From the NCBI RefSeq assembly GCF_009740285.1, contig NZ_CP046566.1, forward strand, positions 248,001 through 312,000: a DNA stretch of 64,000 nucleotides, in the 5' to 3' direction. A model generated the notes under the pieces. It saw only the letters and a program-made list of their open reading frames with translations. It did no database searches and had not been told where the DNA came from. This DNA is from Phnomibacter ginsenosidimutans (GTDB lineage: Bacteria; Bacteroidota; Bacteroidia; Chitinophagales; Chitinophagaceae). A program made the position numbers and the translations under genes. Shown one piece after another: positions 39,648-49,774 of the stretch (position 1 is its first letter; each line of letters starts with the position of its first letter).

Positions 39648-42614
39648 ATGACCTTACGACGACTGCTGAAAGGAATGGTCATTCCTGTATTGCTGCTCAT
39701 CGGCTTTGCCGCTGCAGCCCAGGAAACCATTTTGGTATCCGGAAAAGTGAGTGACTCTAAAGACGGTTCGCCGCTCATTGGGGTTTCTGTAGCTGTAAAG
39801 GGTACTGCCAATGGTACCGCTACCGATGGTAACGGTAACTTTTCGCTCCGCACTACGCCAGGAGCAACCCTTGTATTTACGTATGTAGGCTATTTATCAA
39901 AAGAAATGCCTGCTACTAAAGAAGCCATGACTGTGACACTGGAAAATGTTAAAACTGCATTGAACGAAGTGGTGGTGATTGGTTATGGTTCGGCACGTAA
40001 AAAAGACCTGACCGGTGCCGTGTCTACTGTTTCTTCAAAAGACTTCCAGAAAGGTAACATTACTACCCCCGAGCAAATGATTGCCGGTAAGGTGGCGGGT
40101 GTACAAATCACGTCCAACGGTGGTCGTCCCGGTGCTGGTTCTACCATCCGCATTCGTGGTGGTTCTTCGCTCATTGCCAGCAACGACCCGTTGATTGTAA
40201 TTGACGGTGTGCCGCTGGACAACAACGGCGTAGCCGGTGCTGCCAATCCGCTGAGCTTTATCAATGCCAACGACATTGAAAGCTATACCGTGTTGAAAGA
40301 TGCATCTGCAGCGGCTATCTACGGCTCTCGTGCCAACAACGGTGTTATCATCATTACCACCAAAAAAGGTAAGGGCGGCAAGCTGAAAGTGAATTTCAGT
40401 TCAGTCAATTCTATTTCTACCATTACCAAAAAACTCGATTTGCTCAATGCCGATCAGGTAAGAGCTATTGTAGCGATGCAGGGTAATGCTACCCAAAAAC
40501 GTCAGGTAGGTACTGCCAGCACCGATTGGCAGGATGTCATTTACCAAACTGGTTTTGGTACCGACAACAACATCAGCATGAGCGGTGGTATTGTGGGTTT
40601 GCCCTACCGTTTTTCTGTAGGTTATCTCGATCAAACCGGTTTGCTCAAAACCGACCACCTGCAGCGTACTTCTGCAGCTTTGGCCCTCAACCCATCTTTC
40701 TTCGACAATCACCTGAAGGTTGATTTGAACCTGAAGGGTTCTATGCAGCAAACTCGTTTTGCCAACGAAGGTGCCATTGGTTCTGCTGCCAACTACGATC
40801 CTACACAACCTGTATACAGCAACAGTAAGCGCTTTGGCGGCTATCAGGAATGGGTTGGTGTAGACGGATTGCCAGAATTGAATGCCGGCCGCAACCCACT
40901 GGGTATGCTGTATCAAACATTCGACAATCAAAAGCCCCGTCGTGCTATTGGTAACCTGCAGTTGGATTATAAATTTCATTTTCTGCCTGAATTGCGTGCC
41001 AACGTAAACCTCGGATTCGACGTAGCTAAAAACACCGGTACTTATTTAGTGCCTGATAGTGCTGCCAGTCAGTATCGCCAAAAAGGTAGCTTCTCTCAAA
41101 ACCAGCAAATCCGCAGAAACACTATTGCAGACTTCTATCTGAACTATGCAAAGGATTTCAAATCTATTAAGAGCCGTGTTGATTTCACCGCTGGTTATTC
41201 TTACAACAACTTCTGGACGAAGAACTTCTTCTACCGTGGTTTGAATGCCAACAAGGATACCATTGTAGGTTCTACGCCTCCCAACTTTGCGTACGATATT
41301 CCCGAAAACACCCTCATGTCTTACTGGGGTCGTTTGTTGTACAATTACGATAGCCGTTACTTCCTGACTGCTACTTTGCGTCGTGATGGTTCAAGCCGTT
41401 TCGCTAAAGAAAACCGTTGGGGCTGGTTCCCATCTGTGGGTGTGGCCTGGAGCATTGCCAACGAAGCCTTCCTGAAGAACAGCAAAGTGGTTAGCGATTT
41501 GAAAGTGCGTGTTGGTTATGGTAAAACTGGCCAGCAAGATGGTATCGGCAACTACGATTATCAGGCTCGTTATGGCTTGGGGGGTCTTAGCTCTGCTTAT
41601 CAGTTGGGTAATGAATATGTACTTACCTACGGACCCTTTGGCTACAACGGTGGCCTGAAGTGGGAAGAACTGGTGAGCTACAACGCCGCTTTGGACTTCG
41701 GATTTTTTGATGGCCGTATTACCGGTAGTGTTGATTTCTACAAGCGTGAAAGCCGCGACCTGCTGAACAGTGTTCCTCAGGCCACCGGTACCAACTTTAG
41801 CCCATTTGTGTTGGCTAACATTGGTAGCCTCGAAAACCGTGGTGTAGAAATGACCCTCAGCAGCACCATCATTAAGAAGAAGAACTTCAGCTGGGATGTA
41901 AACATGAACGCTACCTACAATGAAAACAAGATTTTGAACCTGACTGTAGTGCCTGATGATCCGACTTACAAAGGCTTACCTACTGGTGGTTCAGAAGGTG
42001 TCAACGGTTTTGTGCAAATGCACTCTGTAGGTTATTCTCGTAATACTTTCTATCTCTATCAGCAGATTTATGACAGCTGGGGCAATCCCATTGAAGGTCT
42101 GTTTGAAGACAGAAACAGAGATGGCATCATCAACGATAACGACCGCTACCTGCGCCACAGTGCCGTAGCCAGCTGGTTGTTTGGTTTCAGTACCAATGTA
42201 AACTGGAAGAAGTGGACTGCCGGAACAGTACTGCGTGCCAGCCTGGGCAACTATGTTTTCAATGGCACATTTGCCAACCGTGGTCGCCTTAATCAGGTAT
42301 TGGGCAACTACGTACTGGGTAACGCTTCTACCAATTATATTACTACTGCTTTCAGAGGTGGCAACGACATTGCCATGATGAGTGATTATTATGTACAGAA
42401 TGCTTCATTCCTGAGAATGGACAACCTGTTTGTAGGATACAATTTTGGTAAAGTGATGAAGAATGGCACTTCTCTGCGTGTAAATGCGGCAGTACAAAAC
42501 GTATTTACAGTTACGAAGTACAAGGGCACCGATCCTGAGCACAGTGGTGGTATCGACAACAACCTGTACCCACGCCCACGCATTTTCTCGCTTTCTGTAA
42601 ACCTTGATTTTTAA
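39648..42614 (+). CDS. SusC/RagA TonB-dependent outer-membrane transporter (copy 2)
   Basis: Outer-membrane TonB-dependent importer for malto-oligosaccharides by context, 988 residues. ATG 39648 (MTLRRLLKGMVIPVLLLIGFAAAAQ) gives a normal signal peptide; an in-frame ATG at 39564 would add 28 residues before it and is less likely. A carboxypeptidase-regulatory-like domain (VSGKVSDSKDGSPLIGVSVAVKGT) is followed by NEVVVIGYGSARKKDLTGAVSTV, the plug (PLIVIDGVPLDNNG, VLKDASAAAIYGSRANNGVIIITTKKG), and the barrel, ending with an aromatic C-terminus (FSLSVNLDF). Intact, unlike copy 1. SusD follows after 24 bases. Confidence 0.96.
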   Translation: MTLRRLLKGMVIPVLLLIGFAAAAQETILVSGKVSDSKDGSPLIGVSVAVKGTANGTATDGNGNFSLRTTPGATLVFTYVGYLSKEMPATKEAMTVTLENVKTALNEVVVIGYGSARKKDLTGAVSTVSSKDFQKGNITTPEQMIAGKVAGVQITSNGGRPGAGSTIRIRGGSSLIASNDPLIVIDGVPLDNNGVAGAANPLSFINANDIESYTVLKDASAAAIYGSRANNGVIIITTKKGKGGKLKVNFSSVNSISTITKKLDLLNADQVRAIVAMQGNATQKRQVGTASTDWQDVIYQTGFGTDNNISMSGGIVGLPYRFSVGYLDQTGLLKTDHLQRTSAALALNPSFFDNHLKVDLNLKGSMQQTRFANEGAIGSAANYDPTQPVYSNSKRFGGYQEWVGVDGLPELNAGRNPLGMLYQTFDNQKPRRAIGNLQLDYKFHFLPELRANVNLGFDVAKNTGTYLVPDSAASQYRQKGSFSQNQQIRRNTIADFYLNYAKDFKSIKSRVDFTAGYSYNNFWTKNFFYRGLNANKDTIVGSTPPNFAYDIPENTLMSYWGRLLYNYDSRYFLTATLRRDGSSRFAKENRWGWFPSVGVAWSIANEAFLKNSKVVSDLKVRVGYGKTGQQDGIGNYDYQARYGLGGLSSAYQLGNEYVLTYGPFGYNGGLKWEELVSYNAALDFGFFDGRITGSVDFYKRESRDLLNSVPQATGTNFSPFVLANIGSLENRGVEMTLSSTIIKKKNFSWDVNMNATYNENKILNLTVVPDDPTYKGLPTGGSEGVNGFVQMHSVGYSRNTFYLYQQIYDSWGNPIEGLFEDRNRDGIINDNDRYLRHSAVASWLFGFSTNVNWKKWTAGTVLRASLGNYVFNGTFANRGRLNQVLGNYVLGNASTNYITTAFRGGNDIAMMSDYYVQNASFLRMDNLFVGYNFGKVMKNGTSLRVNAAVQNVFTVTKYKGTDPEHSGGIDNNLYPRPRIFSLSVNLDF

Positions 42615-42638
42615 TTCAACCACCGAAATACTATTGTT

Positions 42639-44225
42639 ATGAAAATCAATAATAAAATATGGATCTTACTGGTGGCTGTTTTGGGTATGATGCAGGCCTG
42701 TCAAAAGAAGCTTGACCTCACACCTACCAATGACATCACCAACGAAAAGGTGTTTGCTACGGCTGCCGGTTATAAGCAAGCCATGGCTAAAGTATACGCC
42801 AGCATGGCGGTTACGGGCAGCCCTTCCAGAGACATTCCCGGCGAAATTGTAAGTGATGAAGGTAACACCGGCTTCTTGCGTGTTCTCTGGTACCTGCAGT
42901 GCTTGTCTACCGACGAAGCTGGCTGGACCTACAGTGGCAATACCGACCCCATTGGCATTCACCAAATGGAATGGTCGCCCAGCACTCAGGTAGTTGCCGG
43001 TTTGTATTACCGTAGCTTCTTCATTGTTACTCTGTGCAACAACTTCATCAAAGAAGCTTCTGATGCAAAACTGTCTGACCGTGGTATTGGTGGCGCAGAT
43101 GCTGCTGAAATCCGCAAGTTCCGTGCAGAAGCCCGCTTTGTAAGAGCTTATGCTTACTGGATACTGCTCGACAACTTTGGTAATGTACCATTTACTGATG
43201 AAAACTACCAGATCGGTAGTGGTGTATTGCCCAAGCAAATTACCCGTGCCGAACTGTTTACTTACATCGAAAATGAACTGAAAGCTGTTGAAGCCGACTT
43301 GTACGAACCCAAGGCTGCACCTACCGGCCGTGCTGATAAAGCTGCAGCCTGGTCGCTGCTGGCTCGTTTGTACCTCAACGCTCAGGTGTATACCGGCAAT
43401 GCCAAGTACACCGAAGCCATTACCTATGCCAACAAAGTAATTGGTGCCGGCTATACCCTGCACAACAATTACAAAGAGCTGATGCTGGCCGACAACCATA
43501 CACTCACCAACGAGTTCATCTGGACCATCCGCTACGACGGTACCAATACCCAGTCTTACAGCGGCACTACCTTTTTGGTACATGGCCCTGCAGGTGTACC
43601 AGGTAGCGTAAGTGGTAGCAATGGTACGTGGGATTGTATCCGCATTACCGAGCAGTTTGTAGATAAGTTCAACGCACAGGATATCCGCGGTCAGTTTTGG
43701 ACAACAGGCCAAACCAAAACCATGGATGTATTGCTGGGCGATGCCAGAAAAGGCTACAGCAGCAGCAAGTTTACCAACAAAACCAAGACCGGCGCTGCTG
43801 CACCTAACATGGACGCCGGTGGCACATTTGCCGATATCGATTTCCCTGTTTTCCGCCTGGCAGAAATCTACCTGATTTATGCTGAAGCCGTGCTTCGTGG
43901 TGGTACTGGCGGTTCTACTTCTACAGCAGTTGGTTATCTGCAGGCATTGGCTCGCCGGGCTCGCCCCAACGATCCTGCCGCTGCATCTTCAGTTGAACTG
44001 ACACTGCCTTATCTGATTGATGAAAGAGGCCGCGAACTGATGTGGGAATGTCATCGTCGTACCGACCTGATTCGTTTTGGTCAGTTTACCACGAACACGT
44101 ATTTGTGGGCTTGGAAAGGTGGTGTAAGAAATGGTACAGCAGTTGATGCGAAGTATAACTTGTTCCCCATTCCTTCCATCGATATTTCTGCCAATCCGAA
44201 CCTCACACAAAACCCCGGATACTAA
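42639..44225 (+). CDS. SusD/RagB outer-membrane glycan-binding lipoprotein (copy 2)
   Basis: 528 residues, partner of the preceding SusC. Lipoprotein signal with Cys in GMMQAC. It has the SusD segment EIRKFRAEARFVRAYAYWILLDNFGNVPF, then RADKAAAWSLLARLYLNAQVYTG, and the C-terminal FRLAEIYLIYAEAVLRGG, LIDERGRELMWECHRRTDLIRFG, and NPNLTQNPGY. Expected on the cell surface, binding starch-type glucans by context. The SusE gene follows after 63 bases. Confidence 0.96.
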   Translation: MKINNKIWILLVAVLGMMQACQKKLDLTPTNDITNEKVFATAAGYKQAMAKVYASMAVTGSPSRDIPGEIVSDEGNTGFLRVLWYLQCLSTDEAGWTYSGNTDPIGIHQMEWSPSTQVVAGLYYRSFFIVTLCNNFIKEASDAKLSDRGIGGADAAEIRKFRAEARFVRAYAYWILLDNFGNVPFTDENYQIGSGVLPKQITRAELFTYIENELKAVEADLYEPKAAPTGRADKAAAWSLLARLYLNAQVYTGNAKYTEAITYANKVIGAGYTLHNNYKELMLADNHTLTNEFIWTIRYDGTNTQSYSGTTFLVHGPAGVPGSVSGSNGTWDCIRITEQFVDKFNAQDIRGQFWTTGQTKTMDVLLGDARKGYSSSKFTNKTKTGAAAPNMDAGGTFADIDFPVFRLAEIYLIYAEAVLRGGTGGSTSTAVGYLQALARRARPNDPAAASSVELTLPYLIDERGRELMWECHRRTDLIRFGQFTTNTYLWAWKGGVRNGTAVDAKYNLFPIPSIDISANPNLTQNPGY

Positions 44226-44288
44226 GCCGTCGGATACCCTCAATGGTTGATGACGATTTCTTAAAAGAAAACCACAAAAATTGCAACT

Positions 44289-45121
44289 ATGAAACGGCTC
44301 ATTCACTACATATACATGGGAGTAGCTCTCGCTGTGTTTGCGCTTGCCGGCTGCGAAAAGAAGGACGCCAAAGTCTTTTTGAAGGCGGTACGGCTCCTGT
44401 GCTGTCCATCAGCAACACGGCGCCAGTGCTCGACCCCACTAAAGAAAAGGACCTGGCCATCGGCTTCCGCTGGACCAATCCGAACTACAGCTTTACCACC
44501 GGTATCAGCTCACATGACGTAAACTACCGTTTGGAAATTGATACCCTGGGTGCCAATTTCCGCAGTGCTTCTAAAGGCGTGGTAGCTATCTCGAACGACC
44601 TGGCGAAATCATATACTGTTTACGATCTCAACGTATTGTTGAGTGGTGCCAACTTTATGAACCTGGCTCCCGATCGCAGCTATACATTCCAGGCACGTGT
44701 TATCTCTTCACTGCGCAACAGTTCAGTACAACTGGAGAGCAACGTGGTAACCTTTACCGCTAAGCCATACAGTCCTCCTCCTGCAGTTAATCCGCCAGCA
44801 TCTGGCAAACTGTTTTTGGTAGGTGGTGCTACACCCGGTGGTTGGAGCAACCCGGTACCTGCCAACCAGGAACTCACCAAAATCAGCAACACCAAATATG
44901 AAATCACCATTCCGTTGACAGCTGGTGGTAGCATTCTCTTTTTGCCAGTAAATGGCGACTGGGGCGATAAGTATGGTTTTGATGGCAACAACAATGAAAA
45001 CATTGCCGAAGGCGATAAACTGCGCAGAGGTGGTGGCGACATTAAAGTGCCAGCAGCTGATGGAACGTACAAACTGGTAGTTGATTTCCAAACCGGACGC
45101 TTTTCTATCACCCGTCAATAA
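44289..45121 (+). CDS. SusE-type outer-membrane lipoprotein, one frameshift
   Basis: Surface glycan-binding lipoprotein, about 278 residues once repaired. The first frame from ATG 44289 gives the lipoprotein signal (MGVALAVFALAGCEKKDAKVF). The second frame begins EGGTAPVLSISNTAPVLDP and runs through the SusE N-terminal domain to a C-terminal module (SGKLFLVGGATPGGWSNPVP...) ending FSITRQ. Frames meet at T5 (44376-44380); one more T joins them with no missing residue. SusE-type proteins hold starch at the surface through their C-terminal domains, and the equivalent module recurs in the next gene. Likely a sequence error rather than loss of function. Confidence 0.88.
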
Positions 45122-45149
45122 TGCCTGTTCAACCAAAAAATTTTGAATC

Positions 45150-46289
45150 ATGAAACTTTTCAAAAAAATACAACTGGCGGCACTGGCATTGGTGGTTGGC
45201 TTGGCTTCTTGCGAGAAGACCGATAACCTGCCTTACTACGCCAAAGGCACAGCTACAGTGCTGTCTGCTTCGGCTACTACCATTGCTGCTACCGCCGCTG
45301 ACAGCAATAAAACTGCTGTAGTATTCAGCTGGACCAGTCCACTGTACTCTACCGATTCCAGCAGCTACAAGTATGTGTTGCAAATCGACTCTGCCGGTCG
45401 CAACTTCAGCAAGGCCAATTCTATTGAGATTAATGCGGTTCGTTCTTATAGCCTCATTGCCAAAGACCTCAACACCATGTTGTTGAACTATGGCTTTGAA
45501 TTCAACAAGCAATACTCTGTAGATGTGCGGGTCATTTCTTCGTACCGCAACAACAACGAGCAGTACAACAGCAACGTAGTAACCCTGAAAGTTACGCCGT
45601 ATAAAATCCCACCTAAAGTGGTGTTGCCTGCCAGCGGTAAACTGTTTATTGTAGGTGATGCTACACAGGGTGGCTGGTCAAATCCGGTTCCTGTGCCATC
45701 ACAAGAATTAAGCAGAATTGATGAGACGACGTTTGGTGGCGTATTCAATCTCTTTGGTAGTGCTTCATACCTCATTCTGCCCGAAAATGGACAGTGGGGC
45801 AAGTACTCTGTAGCCAAAGGTGATTTGGCTGGCTTGTGGGAAGGTGGCGATTTCGGTAGCGAACTGAGAGACAATTTCCCTGCACCTCCGGTAGATGGTT
45901 GGTACAAGCTGGTATTTGATTTTCAAAAAGGAAAATTTAAGGTGTCCTCAAGTGTAGCTTTGCCTGACAGTATCTATACGATCGGTGATGCTACAGCAGG
46001 TGGTTGGGATAATGTAAACTCAAATACTACATTGAAAGCACAATATCTGACACGTGTAAGTCCATGGGTTTTCGAAGGCACTCAAACTTTAACTGGCGGC
46101 GCTAATGTGAAATTTATTTCTCAAGTGTCTAAATGGCAACCTCAATTTGGCAAAGGCTCAAAAGACGGTGAATTGGGATATAACTATGGTGGTGGCAATG
46201 ACCCTGGTACAATTTCAGTTCCATCAAGCGGAACGTATAAAATCCAGGTGAATTTCTACACAATGACATACACCCTTACCAAGCAATAA
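45150..46289 (+). CDS. SusF/SusE-type surface glycan-binding lipoprotein
   Basis: 379 residues. Lipoprotein signal (LVVGLASC), then a SusE-like N-terminal domain (GTATVLSASATTIAATAADS to VVTLKVTPYK). Two starch-binding-like modules follow: SGKLFIVGDATQGGWSNPVP (about 165) and DSIYTIGDATAGGWDNVNS (about 270). One more module than SusE. The two modules share the pattern GDAT-GGW, and the last ends in TMTYTLTKQ. Last gene of the operon; a terminator follows. Confidence 0.9.
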   Translation: MKLFKKIQLAALALVVGLASCEKTDNLPYYAKGTATVLSASATTIAATAADSNKTAVVFSWTSPLYSTDSSSYKYVLQIDSAGRNFSKANSIEINAVRSYSLIAKDLNTMLLNYGFEFNKQYSVDVRVISSYRNNNEQYNSNVVTLKVTPYKIPPKVVLPASGKLFIVGDATQGGWSNPVPVPSQELSRIDETTFGGVFNLFGSASYLILPENGQWGKYSVAKGDLAGLWEGGDFGSELRDNFPAPPVDGWYKLVFDFQKGKFKVSSSVALPDSIYTIGDATAGGWDNVNSNTTLKAQYLTRVSPWVFEGTQTLTGGANVKFISQVSKWQPQFGKGSKDGELGYNYGGGNDPGTISVPSSGTYKIQVNFYTMTYTLTKQ

Positions 46290-46314
46290 CAATTGGTACG
46301 ATACATAACAGATG

Positions 46315-46342
46315 CGGCCTGCCCAATGGGGTGGGCCGTTTT
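46315..46342 (+). terminator. Intrinsic terminator of the starch-type PUL
   Basis: CGGCCTGCCC / GGGTGGGCCG, a 10-bp stem with two G-T pairs and an AATG loop, followed by TTTT, 25 bases after the SusF stop. Confidence 0.8.
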
Positions 46343-46392
46343 CTTGTGCAACATGCTGGCCCGACAGCCGTTTGCCTTATTTTTACCGCACT

Positions 46393-47280
46393 ATGATTGA
46401 AAACGCTTTGCACTCCATGACAGGCTTTGGCCGTGCCGAAAAATCAGCCGGCGAAAACCATGTACTGGTGGAAATAAAATCGCTGAATGGCAAACAGTTC
46501 GACATGAACCTGAAACTGCCGCCATTGCTCAAATCTTTTGAGTTCGACATCCGCAATTTTGTTTCGGGCAAATTGCAACGCGGCAGTGTGGACTGCTCCA
46601 TTACCCTCAAAATGAATGGTGCCAGCAAACCCGTTAGTATCAATCCCGATCTCATCCGTTTTTACTATCAAAGCATCAGCGGTTTGGCAAAAGAACTGAA
46701 CCTCGATACGTCACAGGTTTTGGGTGCTTTGCTCAAGCTGCCCGAAGTGGTAACACCACAAAACGAAGTGCTCGATGATGCCAGCTGGCAAATGGTGATG
46801 CAAACCATTGAACTGGCGGTAAACGATGTATTGCAACACCGTGCCGAAGAAGGTGCTGTACTGCTGCAAGACATTAGCTCCCGTATTCAAAACATTCGCC
46901 AACTGGCACAAGAGATAGCCACATTGGCACCACAAAGACAAGTGCGTTTGAAAGAAACACTTGAACGTAAACTGGAAGAATGGGTGGGCAAGGAAAACGT
47001 AGATGCCAACCGCCTGGAACAGGAACTCATTTACTACATCGAAAAAATTGACATCAGCGAAGAACTGGTGCGCCTCAACAATCACTGCGATTATTTCTTC
47101 AGCATTTTGGCTGAACCCGATCCTGCCAAGGGCAAAAAGCTTGGTTTTATTTTGCAGGAAATAGGCCGTGAAATAAACACCACCGGTTCTAAAGCCAACG
47201 ATGCTGAAATTCAGAAATCGGTAGTGCTGATGAAAGACGAACTGGAAAAAGCCAAAGAACAGGTATTGAATATTTTGTAA
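46393..47280 (+). CDS. yicC: YicC/YloC family endoribonuclease-like protein
   Basis: 295-residue member of the YicC family, whose studied members act as cytoplasmic endoribonucleases. ATG 46393 is chosen because the N-terminal signature HSMTGFGRAEKSAGENHVLVEIKSLNGKQFD starts 8 residues later, while the longer frame overlaps the preceding terminator. The C-terminal DUF1732-type region is intact (ELIYYIEKIDISEELVRLNNHCDYFFSIL, GKKLGFILQEIGREINTTGSKANDAEIQKSVVLMKDELEKAKEQVLNIL). gldH follows after 18 bases and may share a transcript. Confidence 0.94.
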   Translation: MIENALHSMTGFGRAEKSAGENHVLVEIKSLNGKQFDMNLKLPPLLKSFEFDIRNFVSGKLQRGSVDCSITLKMNGASKPVSINPDLIRFYYQSISGLAKELNLDTSQVLGALLKLPEVVTPQNEVLDDASWQMVMQTIELAVNDVLQHRAEEGAVLLQDISSRIQNIRQLAQEIATLAPQRQVRLKETLERKLEEWVGKENVDANRLEQELIYYIEKIDISEELVRLNNHCDYFFSILAEPDPAKGKKLGFILQEIGREINTTGSKANDAEIQKSVVLMKDELEKAKEQVLNIL

Positions 47281-47298
47281 GCCATTTGGCAATACCAC

Positions 47299-47787
47299 AT
47301 GATGCAGAGAAGAATCAACTGGAAGATAAGTGTGCTGAGTTTGCTCGTAACGACTTTGCTGTTGTGCAGTTGCAAACAAGTGGAGTTGTACGAGAGATTG
47401 ACTAATATACCTGGTGCCCAATGGCAGCGCAGTTTTGTGCCAACCTATAAGTTCGATATTACTGATACCACCCGCTATTACAGCGTATTTGTAGTGCTGC
47501 GGCACAGCAATAGTTATCCCTACAGAAATATCTGGTTGAATGTGGGCATTCGCAATCCGCAAGATAGCATGCGTACACAAGCCTTCGACCTGCCGTTGGC
47601 CGCCAGCGACAAATGGCTGGGCGTAGGTATGGATGATATTTTTGAACGCCGGGTACTCTTGCTGCCACGACCTGTAAAATTTAATAAAACCGGCAGTATA
47701 GAATTTACCCTGCAGCAGCAAATGCGCATCGATCCGCTGCCGCATATACTGCAGGCCGGCATACGGGTTGAGCCCGTGGCCGAATAA
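47299..47787 (+). CDS. gldH: Gliding motility lipoprotein GldH
   Basis: 162-residue lipoprotein (lipobox LLLCSC) of the GldH family, known from Flavobacterium gliding and type IX secretion studies as required for gliding. Recognisable features are YKFDITDTTRYYSVFVVLRHSNSYPYRNIWL near the middle, and DDIFERRVLLLPRPVKFNKTGSIEFTLQQQMRIDPLPHILQAGIRVEP at the end. Presence does not prove motility, since many non-gliding Bacteroidota keep it. Anchored in the envelope, upstream of a two-component system by 32 bases. Confidence 0.9.
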   Translation: MMQRRINWKISVLSLLVTTLLLCSCKQVELYERLTNIPGAQWQRSFVPTYKFDITDTTRYYSVFVVLRHSNSYPYRNIWLNVGIRNPQDSMRTQAFDLPLAASDKWLGVGMDDIFERRVLLLPRPVKFNKTGSIEFTLQQQMRIDPLPHILQAGIRVEPVAE

Positions 47788-47819
47788 TCGCATCCACATT
47801 TTCTTCAACACCTGAGTGT

Positions 47820-48806
47820 ATGCAATCAGCAAAAAAGAAACTCGCCTTTGTTACGGTCATTTTCTGGTTTTTGCTGGCCTACATTATGGCCGCTTTGGTG
47901 TGGTGGTTTGTAAGCCTCGATCAGCAAAACAACGACATGGCTCTACTGCGTTTATCGGAGCTGAACCCTGCTGCAGCAAACTATGCTGCCCGTAAAGCAG
48001 ATGTGCTCGATTACCAGCGTCGCAAGCATGGTCAGTATGTAGGCGAGGGCATCATTTTTATGTTGCTCATTTGGGTAGGTGCGTTGTTTGTGTATTTAGC
48101 CACGAGAAGGTATTTACGATTGGGCCAGCAGCAGCAAAATTTTATGATGGCGGTGACGCATGAATTGAAAACGCCCATTGCCGTTGCCCGCCTCAATATT
48201 GAAACCATGCAGCGCCGAAAGCTCGACGATACACAGCGGGACCGGCTCTTGCAAATGACCCTTAACGAAACAGAACGACTCAACGATTTGTGCGATAATA
48301 TTTTGCTGGCATCACGTTTTGATAGTGGTCAGCAAAGTGCACAGCAAGAACGATTTTCCCTCGATCAGTTGGTGAATGATATTGTAGACCAGTACAACAT
48401 GCGTTTTCCTGACCGTGATTTTTCGTGTACAGTGCAACCGCAAATATGGGTGTATGGCGATCCGTTTTTGATTCGGTTGTTGCTCAACAACCTCATTGAT
48501 AATGCCATGAAGTATGCGCCAAAAAACAGTACCATTGATGTTTCGCTGAAGCTCAAAAATCAGGTAGCCAAATTGAGAGTAGCCGATCAGGGCAAGGGCA
48601 TTCCGGCAGAAGAAAAGAAGAAAGTATTTGATAAATTTTACCGCATGGGCAATGAACAAACCAGAAACACCAAGGGGACAGGCCTGGGTTTGTATCTGGT
48701 AAAACGCATTGCCGAGCGGCACGATGGCACGGTAGAAATAACCGACAATGTGCCACAGGGTAGTATTTTTACCATCCGGTTTCCTTTAGACGATTCAACA
48801 GTTTAG
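47820..48806 (+). CDS. Sensor histidine kinase
   Basis: 328-residue inner-membrane histidine kinase. Transmembrane segments at about 12-32 and 76-96 flank a short periplasmic loop of about 45 residues. HisKA has the phospho-acceptor in THELKTPIAV (His about 114). The ATPase domain has the N box NNLIDNAMKYAP, and the G boxes in VADQGKGIP and GTGLGLYLVKRIAE. The response regulator starts 2 bases after its stop, so they are a translationally linked pair. Signal unknown; the small loop suggests a membrane or small-ligand stimulus. Confidence 0.95.
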   Translation: MQSAKKKLAFVTVIFWFLLAYIMAALVWWFVSLDQQNNDMALLRLSELNPAAANYAARKADVLDYQRRKHGQYVGEGIIFMLLIWVGALFVYLATRRYLRLGQQQQNFMMAVTHELKTPIAVARLNIETMQRRKLDDTQRDRLLQMTLNETERLNDLCDNILLASRFDSGQQSAQQERFSLDQLVNDIVDQYNMRFPDRDFSCTVQPQIWVYGDPFLIRLLLNNLIDNAMKYAPKNSTIDVSLKLKNQVAKLRVADQGKGIPAEEKKKVFDKFYRMGNEQTRNTKGTGLGLYLVKRIAERHDGTVEITDNVPQGSIFTIRFPLDDSTV

Positions 48807-48808
48807 AC

Positions 48809-49519
48809 ATGAAAATACCTGCACCAGTTGCCTCCATATTGTTGGTAGAAGATGAAGAAGCATTGCACGAAACACTCAAGATGAACCTTGGGCTGGAAGG
48901 CTACGATGTGGTGTCGGCATACACAGGCCAACAGGCACTCGAAAAACTGGAAGGCGAATATTTCGATTTGGTAGTGCTTGATATAATGCTGCCCGAAATT
49001 GACGGCATTGGCGTATTGGAAACCATGCGCATTAAAAAGATTGATTCGCCTGTGCTCATACTGAGTGCCCGCAACTCTACCAACGATCGTATTCTCGGTT
49101 TGAAAAAAGGTGCCGACGATTACCTCACCAAACCATTTGCCCTCGAAGAGCTGCTACTGCGTATTGAAAAACTGTTGCTCAAAAACAAACGTCAGCAGGC
49201 CGATCATACACCTGCCAGTACGTATAGTTTTGGTGGACACACCATCAATTTTAAAGCACAGGAAGCCGTGCTGAAAAATGGTGAAACCGTGGCGCTGAGT
49301 AAAAAAGAAGCCATGCTGCTGCAACTGCTCATTGAGCATAGTGGTGAGGTCGTTACAAGAGAAACAATTTTAAGAACGGTATGGGGCTACAACGTTTTTC
49401 CTACCACCCGAACCATCGATAATTTTCTGCTGAACATTCGCAAGTACTTCGAAGAAGACTCCCGCAATCCGCAACACTTCCACAGTGTACGTGGAGTAGG
49501 GTATAAGTTTACGCCTTAG
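48809..49519 (+). CDS. OmpR/PhoB-type response regulator
   Basis: 236-residue cytoplasmic regulator paired with the preceding kinase. The receiver domain shows the acidic pair (LVEDEE), phospho-acceptor Asp at about 58 (VVLDIMLPE) and conserved Lys at about 108 (YLTKPF). A winged-helix DNA-binding domain (LSKKEAMLLQLLIEHSGEVVTRETILRTVWG to VRGVGYKF) completes it. Target genes are not readable. A repeat-rich intergenic stretch follows. Confidence 0.96.
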   Translation: MKIPAPVASILLVEDEEALHETLKMNLGLEGYDVVSAYTGQQALEKLEGEYFDLVVLDIMLPEIDGIGVLETMRIKKIDSPVLILSARNSTNDRILGLKKGADDYLTKPFALEELLLRIEKLLLKNKRQQADHTPASTYSFGGHTINFKAQEAVLKNGETVALSKKEAMLLQLLIEHSGEVVTRETILRTVWGYNVFPTTRTIDNFLLNIRKYFEEDSRNPQHFHSVRGVGYKFTP

Positions 49520-49657
49520 TATTTTGGGCTAAAGAAATGTAATGGTCAATAATCCATGTGTTTCATCAATTCATGGATAGAACTCAAACTTACACAGGGG
49601 GAGGCGTTGGCCAGGCAAAACGGCCGGAGGCATCGGGTTTGCCTTGAATTTTCTTTG

Positions 49658-49689
49658 GTTACTTTCTTTTTCAAGAAAAAGAAAGTAAC
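49658..49689. repeat. Perfect 15-bp inverted repeat in the gap after the response regulator
   Basis: GTTACTTTCTTTTTC / GAAAAAGAAAGTAAC with AA between, in a 255-base gap between convergent genes. It probably acts as a bidirectional terminator. The surrounding sequence (about 49590-49700), with GGCAAAAC...GGTTTGCC, looks like part of a larger dispersed Bacteroidota intergenic element. Confidence 0.6.
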
Positions 49690-49774
49690 AATGCTGCTAT
49701 AGCAACGAGACTTCTTTATGGGATAAATGAAAGCATATTTGCGTTTCATATTTCAAACAAAACACTCAAAAAGT

